The notes below the pieces were generated by a model, which was not told the origin of the DNA, did not search any database, and was given only the letters and a program-made list of their open reading frames with translations. A stretch of 64,000 bases of DNA from Actinomycetes bacterium (GTDB taxonomy: Bacteria; Actinomycetota; Acidimicrobiia; Acidimicrobiales; RAAP-2): assembly GCA_021779735.1 (NCBI GenBank), contig JAJYAC010000001.1:62001-126000 (forward strand), in the 5' to 3' direction. This document shows, piece by piece, positions 57,879-64,000 of this stretch (positions within the stretch are counted from its first letter, which is position 1; every line of letters begins with the position of its first letter). Position numbers and translations under genes: made by a program.

Positions 57879-60800
57879 TCAGCGCTGGAACGTCGCGCGC
57901 GCGGCGCTCGATCCGCTGAGCAAGAGATTGCCACCGTACGTCGCGCTCACGAGGCGCGCCTTCGAGGCGGTCATGGCGTAACGCAGCGTCGCCACCCGAT
58001 TGTGCAGCGCCGCGCGACCAATGACCTTGCCCGAGAGTTTGAACGTCACCGTGCCGGTCGCCAGACCCATTCCCGGCGCGAGGGTCGAGGCGCGCACCGT
58101 GAGAAAGCGTGGGTGCGCCACGAGGGTCAACTTCGTCAGGGCCTTGGTCACCACGTAGTTCGCCGAGGCGCTGGCCGAGGCGTACCTCGTGGGATCACTT
58201 GGCGTGAAGGTGGCGCTCAGGGAGTAGGTGCCCGGTGCGAGGGCGACCCCCGAGGCATCCACCAGAGGTTCGCTCGTCACGAGGCCGTTGATCACCGGTT
58301 GAGCTGCGCCCAGAGCGTGACCCGCCAGGGAGAACTCCACGGTGCCCGTGACCGTACCCGTTGTCTGGGTGACGGTCGCGTTCGCGCGCAACGACTGCCC
58401 GTAGCGAATCGGTGACGTGCTCGGGACGAGCGTCACGGTGGTCGCCATGACGCCCACGACCATCTTCTCTTGGACCTGCGGGGCCGCCATGAAGACGCTG
58501 TCTCCCGGCTGAGAGATCGTGATCACGCAGGTGCCCACACCCTGGAAGCTCACCGTGGCGCCACTCAACGTGCACACGCCCGCGGTGCTGGAGGGATCAA
58601 TCGCGTAGTGCACCGCGAGCCCCGAGTCGGTCACCGCACCCAGAACCACGCTGCCACCAAAGACCGCGGGGGCAACGGGGGGAACGGAGATGGTCTGGGG
58701 AGTGGTGGGAACCTTGATGCCCGTCAGTACCGGGGGGAAGAGCACGGTGAAGTGAACCGTCACCGGCGTCGCGGGCGCGTGCAGGGAGTCGCCCGCCTGA
58801 CTTACGTCGACCAGGCATGTGCCAATTCCCGTGAATCTAACCATGGCGCCCGTGAGGGTGCAGGCACCCGCGGAACTCGTGCCGTTGAGTGCGTAGGACA
58901 CCGGCAGGCCCGAGTCAGCGGTGGCGTTGAGGAGGAACGCTCCAGAGATGTACACGCTCGAGGGAGCCGGTGCGGTGATGAGTTGCGGTCGCAGCGTCAC
59001 GTCAAGTGAGTATTGAACCTGAGACGCCGGGGCGTACGTCGCGTCACCGGGCTGGTTGGCGTCCACGACGCACGTGCCCACCGCGAGGTAGGTCAGGGTC
59101 GCGCCGCTGAGCGAGCACGCCGCGCTCGGTGCGTCGAGGGAGTACGCCACGACGAGACCCGCACTCGACGAGGCGGTCATCGTGAACAGGTCACCCACGT
59201 AGGCCGCCGGTGGCGTCGCGAACGAGATCGCCTGGGGTCGCAGGGTCACCAGAATGGGTACTTGGACTTGCGGCGCCGCGTTGTACGCCGCGTCACCCGC
59301 CTGGTTGGCGTCCACGACGCAGGTGCCCACCGCGAGGTAGGTCAACGTCGCGCCACTCAGTGAGCACACGCCCGCGCCCGATGTCGCGTCGAGTGTCACG
59401 CTGACCGGGAGATCCGACGACGACGACGCACTCAGAGTCACGTGATCGCCGATGAAGGCCGGACTCGTGGGACTAAAGGCGATGACCTGATTCTCCATCG
59501 CCAGGTCGCTTGGGACACTCGCGACGTACACGCCCGCCCAACTCGTCAACGTCACCGGGTCGAGCATCGAGACGTTGATCGCGAGGTAGCGACCGCGAAA
59601 GCCGTCACGCTCGACGCCGACGGAACTGACGAGGGTGCCGACCGGCGCCGTGGGATCAATCGCGCTCCCGACGTCCCCGCTCTGTAGCGCGACGAGAACC
59701 CGCTCTGGCACGCTCGGGCCCTGCCCGAGGTAGATGCCGGTACCGCCCGAGGTCGTACTGGCCTTGAAGGCGACTTGGTAGGCATTGCCGCTCAGGCCCG
59801 ACACGGCGACGAAGGTCGCGGCGCGCCAGCGAGGCGGCTCCATGGACGCGTCACCGCTGCCGACTCCCGGAGGGGCGCCGGAAAAGACCCAGAAGTCAAA
59901 GCCCGAGAAGCGAGAGCCAGTGGTGGTGACGCTGTTGAGCGTGTGAGTCGACGTGTCGTAGACGAAGATCCCCTGGTGCAGCGGGACGGTAGTGGCGTAG
60001 CCGTTCGGGTACTGCTGGAGACAGTACGCGAGGAGGTCGCTGTTGCCGTCCGAGGGACAGGTGAGCGTCACGCTCACGGTCTCGCTTCCCCATGTTCCCC
60101 AGAAGCCGACGTAGCGACCATCGAAGCTGAGGCCCTCTCCGAAGTTGGTGAACGTGGCCCCCGCTTGACCCGGGACCGCGTCACCGATACCCACGAGCGG
60201 CGTCAGCGCCGGACTCGGCGAGAGGTTCGCCAGGTAGACGCCTCCCAGGGTCGGTGCACTCTCGTTGTCCCATCCGGTGAAGACCGCCTTCCCGTTCATC
60301 GCACTCGGCGGTGCGGTGGACCCGAAGGTCACCGTGCCACCGACCGGTTGATTGGGAATCGTGGTCGAAGAATCGGCGATCAACTGCACCGCGCTCGACG
60401 ACGGGCTGAGGTTTCGGTAGAAGACCCCGGTCAGTCCCGAAGTGCCCGCGGTGTAGTTGCCCTTGAAGACAATGGTGTTGCCATCAATCGCCGCCGCGCC
60501 GGGAAACTGGTCGAACTTCGTTCCAGGCGCCTGGCCAGGTACCTGGTAGATCTCCTGTCCTGGTGCGTTGCCGAGAAGGGACGCGCCCGTCTCGAGCGCA
60601 CCGCCCGTGGTGGCGTAGAGCCCGCTCGTCCCCTCGTTCGTGTTCGTCACTCCACCATCGGTCGAGTAGGTCCACACGGGAGTCGACTGACCGCGGGTAA
60701 CGACGTTCGAACTCGTCGCGTCAATGCGCGGAAACGACGGAAACTCGTTGAACGTTCCTGCCGAGTTGTTCGGCTGAGGCACCGCGTCGCCCACTTCGCC

Positions 60801-61127
60801 GATCTTGCTGATGGGCTGGCTCGCGCCTTGTGAGTTGCGCGTGTAAATGCCCCTCACGGGCCGAGGGCCGGTCGTGCGGGCACGAAAGACGACCAAACCG
60901 GACTGATTTACCGACGGTTGGTTGAAACTGTTGAACGTTTGGGACATTCCCGGCGGGGTGTCGCCGAGGTTGGCCACCGTGGACCAGGTCAACTGCGAGG
61001 AGACCGCCGCCGCGGGCGCCGCCTCGAAGACTGAACTCAGTCCGCCCACCGCCAAAGTCGTTGAGAGCAGCGTGACTGCTACCGCCCCCACCCGTGGTGT
61101 GTGCCCTCTCCTCATCAGGTGCCTCAT
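57879..61127 (-). CDS. Large secreted protein with Ig-like repeats, 1082 residues
   Basis: A signal peptide (VGAVAVTLLSTTLAVGGLSS, cleavage near AAPAAA) is followed by a 500-residue N-terminal part made of repeated FNEFPSFPRIDA- and NFGEGLSFDGRYVGFWG-type segments that look like beta-propeller blades. About four Ig-like repeats follow, each with (A/V)GTCVVDANQAGDA and AGVCSLSGATLTYLAVG. A C-terminal Big_3-like domain (LVPSTSPIRYGQSLRANAT) ends the protein. No enzyme motif or sortase signal is seen. The ATG follows TAGGAGGAA. A DosR-like box sits about 74 bp upstream. Probable surface or extracellular protein; role unknown. Confidence 0.75.
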   Translation of the reverse strand: MRHLMRRGHTPRVGAVAVTLLSTTLAVGGLSSVFEAAPAAAVSSQLTWSTVANLGDTPPGMSQTFNSFNQPSVNQSGLVVFRARTTGPRPVRGIYTRNSQGASQPISKIGEVGDAVPQPNNSAGTFNEFPSFPRIDATSSNVVTRGQSTPVWTYSTDGGVTNTNEGTSGLYATTGGALETGASLLGNAPGQEIYQVPGQAPGTKFDQFPGAAAIDGNTIVFKGNYTAGTSGLTGVFYRNLSPSSSAVQLIADSSTTIPNQPVGGTVTFGSTAPPSAMNGKAVFTGWDNESAPTLGGVYLANLSPSPALTPLVGIGDAVPGQAGATFTNFGEGLSFDGRYVGFWGTWGSETVSVTLTCPSDGNSDLLAYCLQQYPNGYATTVPLHQGIFVYDTSTHTLNSVTTTGSRFSGFDFWVFSGAPPGVGSGDASMEPPRWRAATFVAVSGLSGNAYQVAFKASTTSGGTGIYLGQGPSVPERVLVALQSGDVGSAIDPTAPVGTLVSSVGVERDGFRGRYLAINVSMLDPVTLTSWAGVYVASVPSDLAMENQVIAFSPTSPAFIGDHVTLSASSSSDLPVSVTLDATSGAGVCSLSGATLTYLAVGTCVVDANQAGDAAYNAAPQVQVPILVTLRPQAISFATPPAAYVGDLFTMTASSSAGLVVAYSLDAPSAACSLSGATLTYLAVGTCVVDANQPGDATYAPASQVQYSLDVTLRPQLITAPAPSSVYISGAFLLNATADSGLPVSYALNGTSSAGACTLTGAMVRFTGIGTCLVDVSQAGDSLHAPATPVTVHFTVLFPPVLTGIKVPTTPQTISVPPVAPAVFGGSVVLGAVTDSGLAVHYAIDPSSTAGVCTLSGATVSFQGVGTCVITISQPGDSVFMAAPQVQEKMVVGVMATTVTLVPSTSPIRYGQSLRANATVTQTTGTVTGTVEFSLAGHALGAAQPVINGLVTSEPLVDASGVALAPGTYSLSATFTPSDPTRYASASASANYVVTKALTKLTLVAHPRFLTVRASTLAPGMGLATGTVTFKLSGKVIGRAALHNRVATLRYAMTASKARLVSATYGGNLLLSGSSAARATFQR

Positions 61128-61194
61128 GACAGTTCCTCCTACGGGCCGCAGCGCCCATCACTCCCACCGTAAAGTTCGGCGTAGGAATTGACTA

Positions 61195-61208
61195 GGGACT
61201 AAAGTCCT
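61195..61208. promoter_or_regulatory. DosR/DevR-like box
   Basis: GGGACTAAAGTCCT matches 13 of 14 positions of the core of the mycobacterial DosR consensus (GGGACTWWAGTCCC). The centre lies about 74 bp upstream of the start codon of the 1082-residue secreted protein on the minus strand. It is about 350 bp from the plus-strand gene at 61553. No DosR gene is in the window. Confidence 0.5.
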
Positions 61209-61237
61209 GTACTTCGTGCGAAACATGACTAGTAGCA

Positions 61238-61261
61238 GATATTTATCATTACGTAAATATC
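61238..61261. promoter_or_regulatory. AT-rich palindrome
   Basis: GATATTTA and TAAATATC are perfect 8-bp arms with an 8-nt spacer (61238-61245 and 61254-61261). It lies 37 bp from the DosR-like box in the same divergent gap. The binding protein is unknown. Confidence 0.4.
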
Positions 61262-61497
61262 ACTTGTTCGTGATTATTTTCCCACTCGCCACGCGGCGTC
61301 GTCCGCGAGGAGAAACCGAGGTGATCGCAACCACCATCTCAGATGCACCTGACAGAAATACGACTTGACCTGGAATAACAAACTTTCTTTCAGAGGCCCG
61401 TCGACGGAGGGATCCTCCACGCCGCTAGTGGCGAGCGAGTAGTGGCGAAGTGAATGATGGCCATAGGTGTGCCAAATAGTGACGTATTTCCCTAGTC

Positions 61498-61552
61498 GAC
61501 CATCTCCGGAATGACCAGACTCTAATTGTCTATTTATAACAAGGAGATGGTC
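61498..61552 (+). promoter_or_regulatory. Inverted repeat that covers the ribosome binding site
   Basis: GACCATCTCC (61498-61507) is perfectly complementary to GGAGATGGTC (61543-61552), which contains the Shine-Dalgarno sequence and ends directly before the ATG. If both arms are transcribed, the hairpin would hide the ribosome site. If the promoter is the TATTTATAAC in the loop (61531-61540), the arms would instead be a DNA operator flanking it. Confidence 0.5.
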
Positions 61553-62308
61553 ATGAAAATGCGTCCACTTGCCTCACTCGCCCTCGTGGCTTCCCTCGGC
61601 GTCTCCGCGGGGGTCACCGAAGTCCTGACAACGGCGGCGTCGGCCGGGGGCCCGCCGGCGCGCACGTTCGCGCTCAGCGGCTCAGTTGTCGGCATCAATA
61701 CTCCCGTCCACCAGTTCACGGTCCTCAGTGGCGTGGCGCGCTACACGATCATGACGACTACTCAGACCCGGTTCACACTCGACGCGGCCAGGTCGTCATT
61801 CAACGGCTTGAAATTGGGCCAGTCCGCGACGGTGCGCGGCATCTTTCGCGCCCGCTACCGCGTCGCGACGATGGTGACCCTGCGAAGCGTGCCCACTACG
61901 ACGCTCTCTACCGTTCCCGCGTCGACCAACGTGACAACGGCTCTGAACAACGCCCTCGCCCAGGAGCGCTACGCGCTAGCTACTTACAAGAACGTGGTGG
62001 CTCGACTGGGCGCGTACGCACCGTTCACCAACATCATTGCGAGTGAGGCCCAACACGTCGCCACCGTCACGGCTCTCATGACCGCCCACGGCGTGACCGT
62101 CCCCGTCTCGACCGTCACGGGCTCCGCGTCACCCGCGACCCGGGCGGCCGCGTGTCAGTTGGGCGTCACGACGGAAACAAATGTCATCGCCATGTACCAC
62201 AGTGGTATCACCTTGGCTAAGAATTTCCCTGACGTCGTGAGAGCCTTTAGCAACTTGCTCGATGCCTCCCAGTACGGGCACCTGCCGGCCTTCTTGCGCT
62301 GTAGCTAA
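61553..62308 (+). CDS. Secreted DUF5666-like domain fused to a DUF2202-type ferritin-like domain
   Basis: 251 residues. After a signal peptide (PLASLALVASLGVSAGV, cleavage near AASAGG), residues about 35-110 are a beta domain (FALSGSVVGINTPVHQFTVL and LKLGQSATVRGIF) resembling DUF5666. Residues about 125-250 are a four-helix ferritin-like domain with carboxylate/His motifs: LAQERYALATYKNVVARLG, SEAQHVATVTALM, TTETNVIAMYH and DASQYGHLPAF. This matches DUF2202. Some expected Glu ligands are shifted or replaced, so metal binding is uncertain. The start is ATG 61553 with AAGGAGATGG upstream. Its role is unknown. Confidence 0.75.
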   Translation: MKMRPLASLALVASLGVSAGVTEVLTTAASAGGPPARTFALSGSVVGINTPVHQFTVLSGVARYTIMTTTQTRFTLDAARSSFNGLKLGQSATVRGIFRARYRVATMVTLRSVPTTTLSTVPASTNVTTALNNALAQERYALATYKNVVARLGAYAPFTNIIASEAQHVATVTALMTAHGVTVPVSTVTGSASPATRAAACQLGVTTETNVIAMYHSGITLAKNFPDVVRAFSNLLDASQYGHLPAFLRCS

Positions 62309-62338
62309 CCGCTACCAGAGAACTCCCACCAACGAGTG

Positions 62339-62364
62339 ATGGGCTCCTTCGGGAGCCCATTTCT
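62339..62364 (+). terminator. UUCG-tetraloop terminator
   Basis: A 9-bp stem ATGGGCTCC / GGAGCCCAT (62339-62347 and 62352-62360) with a TTCG tetraloop is followed by TTTCT. It lies 30 bp after the ferritin-like fusion gene. Confidence 0.8.
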
Positions 62365-62394
62365 CGTAGACGTCACGGCGATTTCAGTGCGGGT

Positions 62395-63447
62395 CTAGTA
62401 CCGCGCGAACAGCCGCTGGGCCGGTCCGTCGACAGTCATCACCCCACCGTAGGGAAGGATGTACTGAGGGTCCGTGTGACCAAAGTCGGGGCCGTAGACC
62501 ACAACCGCCGCTGGATTGTAGAGAGACATCGCACGCAGTAGCGCCTCTTCTTGGTCCGCGCGATAGCGAGTCCGCTCAGCGTCGCTCAGCGGCGCGTGAG
62601 TGTGCCACGCCTTGGCCTTGGCCATCACCACGGCGCCAAACTGTTCGAGGAGTCCGCGTTCACCTATGTTTCGCAACATGCGAAAAACCTCATCGGCCGG
62701 GGGCATCTCCTCGGAGGTCTCGATCAAGAACACGCATCCCGCGTAGTCCTCGTTCGGGCGGATCCAGCGATTCGCCGCGAGATTCCAGGACAAGATCTCG
62801 AGGTTGCCGCCCCACGTCGCACCGCTGACAACGCGCGTCGCGTGGTGCCAGTGCCATCCCAACTCACTCGTCGTCGCTAGCGCGCCCTCGAGCGTCGTGG
62901 GGTCCTCCCACTGGGGCTGCAGATCGGTGAACTGGGCCACTGGAAGGATCTCGACTACCCCACGGTCAAAGAGCGCGTGACCCAAACTCGCGAGGTGCGC
63001 CGGGTGGGCGCCTCCGGCTCGCGCGAGGTGCACGAGAGTCGATCCGCCGTGGTAACCACCCACGCCTAGATTCCACAAGTAGTTGAGCAAATTCGTGTTG
63101 TCTGAGTACCCGAAGAACGCTTTGGGATTCGCCGCGATCACCTGCGGGTCGAGGTGCGACAAGACGGTGATCTGATCTGAGCCTCCGATTACCGCTACGA
63201 GTGCCGCGATGCTGGGATCGCCAAAGGCAGCGTTTAGGTCACTGGCGCGATCTTGGGCGCTCGCGCCGACTCGCCGCGTGGTCGGAAACTCCACGGGGAC
63301 AAGTCCAAAGTGCTCGCGCAGTACTCGCAGCCCCAACTCGTGAATGTCGGGAAAGACGCCCGCACCCGCCCATGACGGTGACACGATGGCCACCCGATCG
63401 CCCGGTCGCACCTTGGGGGGCATGTGCGGCCACGTCGCTTCGCTCAT
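62395..63447 (-). CDS. S66 family peptidase (LD-carboxypeptidase / MccF-like)
   Basis: 350 residues. N-terminus VRPGDRVAIVSPSWAGAGVF is the S66 signature. The serine nucleophile is in FFGYSDNTNLL, the catalytic Glu in FLIETSEEMPP and the His in GPDFGHTDPQ, so the triad is complete. S66 enzymes cut L,D bonds in recycled murein peptides or, in the MccF branch, release amino-acid conjugates and give self-immunity to microcins. The length and the LNYLWNLG region look nearer the MccF group. The start lacks a clear ribosome site. Confidence 0.88.
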   Translation of the reverse strand: MSEATWPHMPPKVRPGDRVAIVSPSWAGAGVFPDIHELGLRVLREHFGLVPVEFPTTRRVGASAQDRASDLNAAFGDPSIAALVAVIGGSDQITVLSHLDPQVIAANPKAFFGYSDNTNLLNYLWNLGVGGYHGGSTLVHLARAGGAHPAHLASLGHALFDRGVVEILPVAQFTDLQPQWEDPTTLEGALATTSELGWHWHHATRVVSGATWGGNLEILSWNLAANRWIRPNEDYAGCVFLIETSEEMPPADEVFRMLRNIGERGLLEQFGAVVMAKAKAWHTHAPLSDAERTRYRADQEEALLRAMSLYNPAAVVVYGPDFGHTDPQYILPYGGVMTVDGPAQRLFARY

Positions 63448-63686
63448 GGTGACGACCGTACTGCCTAGTCACGTCGAGAGCAGCCTTGGGAGGCGCGACC
63501 TCGAGCTGGGGTGTACCCGCTACATGTCCGCTCAGCGCGTGTCGGGCGCCTCGAAATTCATCAAGCCAAGGAGCAGTGCGTCGTTCTCTCACCAGGCGCT
63601 GTTCTCTCGTGTAGCACTAGCGTCGAGCGTGGTGTCGCGTTCGTTTACAGGGTAAGTGCGAGCCGTGACGTGGGAGGGGACGTGAG

Positions 63687-64000
63687 ATGTACTTCATGAT
63701 TTCGGTGATCGACGTGTCTACTGGCTCGGGTACCGATGACGAAATGGATGCGATTGACGCATTCAACGATCGGCTCCGGGCCCATGGTCACTGGGTGATC
63801 GCCGGCGGTCTCGAACCGCCACACTTGGCCAAGGTCATCGACAACCGAGGCGAGACACCGGTGGTGATCGATGGACCCGTCGTCAAGTCGAGAGAGTACG
63901 TAAGCGGCTTTTGGATTATTGAGGCGCAGGACCTCGATGAGGCACTCGCGCTCGCCACCGAAGGGTCAAAGGCCTGCCATCGAAAGGTCGAAGTGCGGTC
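63687..64000 (+). CDS. YciI-like (DGPF/YCII) domain protein, truncated by the window end
   Basis: At least 104 residues, open at the right edge. The translation begins MYFMISVIDVSTGSGTDDEM and contains FNDRLRAHGHWVIAGGLEPP, VVIDGPVVKSREYVSGFWII and DLDEALALATEG, the pattern of YCII-related proteins. These are dimeric alpha/beta-barrel proteins that often occur with sigma factors of the ECF41/SigJ-like type or stand alone. A GGGAGGGG precedes the ATG. The 240-bp stretch before it (63448-63686) shows no gene I can support. Confidence 0.75.
   Translation, partial: MYFMISVIDVSTGSGTDDEMDAIDAFNDRLRAHGHWVIAGGLEPPHLAKVIDNRGETPVVIDGPVVKSREYVSGFWIIEAQDLDEALALATEGSKACHRKVEVR

Larger units (their letters stand above)
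61128..61552. other. 425-bp gene-free, AT-richer divergent region
   Basis: No coding frame with a ribosome site or codon bias is visible. The region is clearly less GC-rich than its surroundings. It contains the DosR-like box (61195-61208), a palindrome (61238-61261), a 9-bp direct repeat TAGTGGCGA at 61426 and 61440, and the RBS-masking inverted repeat (61498-61552). A structured RNA or several promoters are possible. Confidence 0.6.

Noticed and set aside
59775-60833. Long plus-strand frame opposite the large secreted protein
   Set aside because: It is Arg/Asp/Val-rich shadow coding caused by high GC at third positions of the minus-strand gene; no ribosome site or recognisable domain.
61128-61552. 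Known riboswitch in the gap (c-di-GMP, c-di-AMP, cobalamin)
   Set aside because: None of the conserved core sequences of those classes that I can recall is present; only simple inverted and direct repeats are visible.
63511-63699. Short plus-strand frame before the YciI-like gene
   Set aside because: It overlaps the YciI-like start in another frame, has no ribosome site and no codon bias.
1-64000. tRNA, rRNA, integrase or insertion sequence
   Set aside because: No cloverleaf-like sequence, rRNA segment, transposase or recombinase motif was seen on either strand, so I do not call a genomic island or mobile element.

Overview
This is a GC-rich, gene-dense stretch of bacterial chromosome. The content points to an actinobacterium, with Acidimicrobiia as my best guess. 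Supporting signs are the F420-type luciferase-like oxidoreductase, long-form HisG, a YerC-type TrpR-family regulator, frequent GTG starts, several start codons 6-8 nt behind a -10-like hexamer (leaderless style), DUF5666-like secreted proteins and a DosR-type box. No rRNA, tRNA, CRISPR array, integrase or insertion sequence is visible. The phylum-level call is an inference from gene content.

Layout. 0-5.5 kb: 5' end of ileS, two GNAT acetyltransferases, a HAD phosphatase, glutathione peroxidase, quinone oxidoreductase, a DUF5522 protein and a DHA2 drug exporter. 5.5-11.7 kb: a divergent amine / omega-amino-acid catabolic locus (alanine dehydrogenase and aldehyde dehydrogenase on the minus strand; Lrp regulator, class III aminotransferase and FAD amine oxidase on the plus strand). 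The aminotransferase would make alanine from pyruvate and alanine dehydrogenase would recycle it. 11.7-18 kb: membrane and exported proteins, threonine dehydratase, a CadD-like transporter, an MFS transporter and an orphan Tat-exported solute-binding protein. 18-22.5 kb: two secreted beta-repeat (DUF5666-like) proteins whose upstream leaders share a spaced motif, a 36-codon gene missed by length cut-offs, and an NCS1 permease. 22.5-24.2 kb: pyrimidine/purine salvage (phosphoribosyltransferase, fungal-type cytosine deaminase, UPRT), which fits the cytosine-type permease. 24.3-32.1 kb: a heterodimeric ABC exporter, an F420-type oxidoreductase, glutamate dehydrogenase and an APC permease.

32.2-38.2 kb: a DODA-type dioxygenase, then a five-gene Fe(3+)-type ABC operon that also encodes a COG4280 membrane protein and a 74-residue membrane protein. 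38.2-44.6 kb: a nearly complete histidine regulon. yerC-hisG-hisD-hisCB-hisH-hisF-hisIE is a fully overlapping operon, with hisA divergent across an 18-bp palindrome. It contains a HisC-HisB fusion and a compact HisD; no HisN is present. 44.7-48.9 kb: a membrane protein, pirin, ArsB/SLC13-type transporter, PAP2 phosphatase and SCO-like protein. 48.9-57.8 kb: an arsenic/sulfur district with arsC-acr3-dsrE-arsR immediately behind cysC, a sulfotransferase, a methyltransferase and a MgtC/DUF4010 protein, followed by a Gmad2 protein, an MFS gene, an ArsR-rhodanese fusion and a second DsrE protein. 57.9-64 kb: a 1082-residue secreted repeat protein with a DosR-like box upstream, a secreted DUF5666-ferritin-like fusion whose ribosome binding site lies in a perfect 10-bp inverted repeat, an S66 peptidase and a truncated YciI-like gene.

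Genes are packed with ATGA/GTGA overlaps inside operons. Several convergent pairs share overlapping stop codons in a CTAG or TTAG tetranucleotide. The strongest leads for something undescribed are the shared leader of the two DUF5666 genes with its 36-residue peptide, the RBS-masking repeat before the ferritin-like fusion, the DosR-like box, the HisC-HisB fusion and the sulfate-activation/ars layout.
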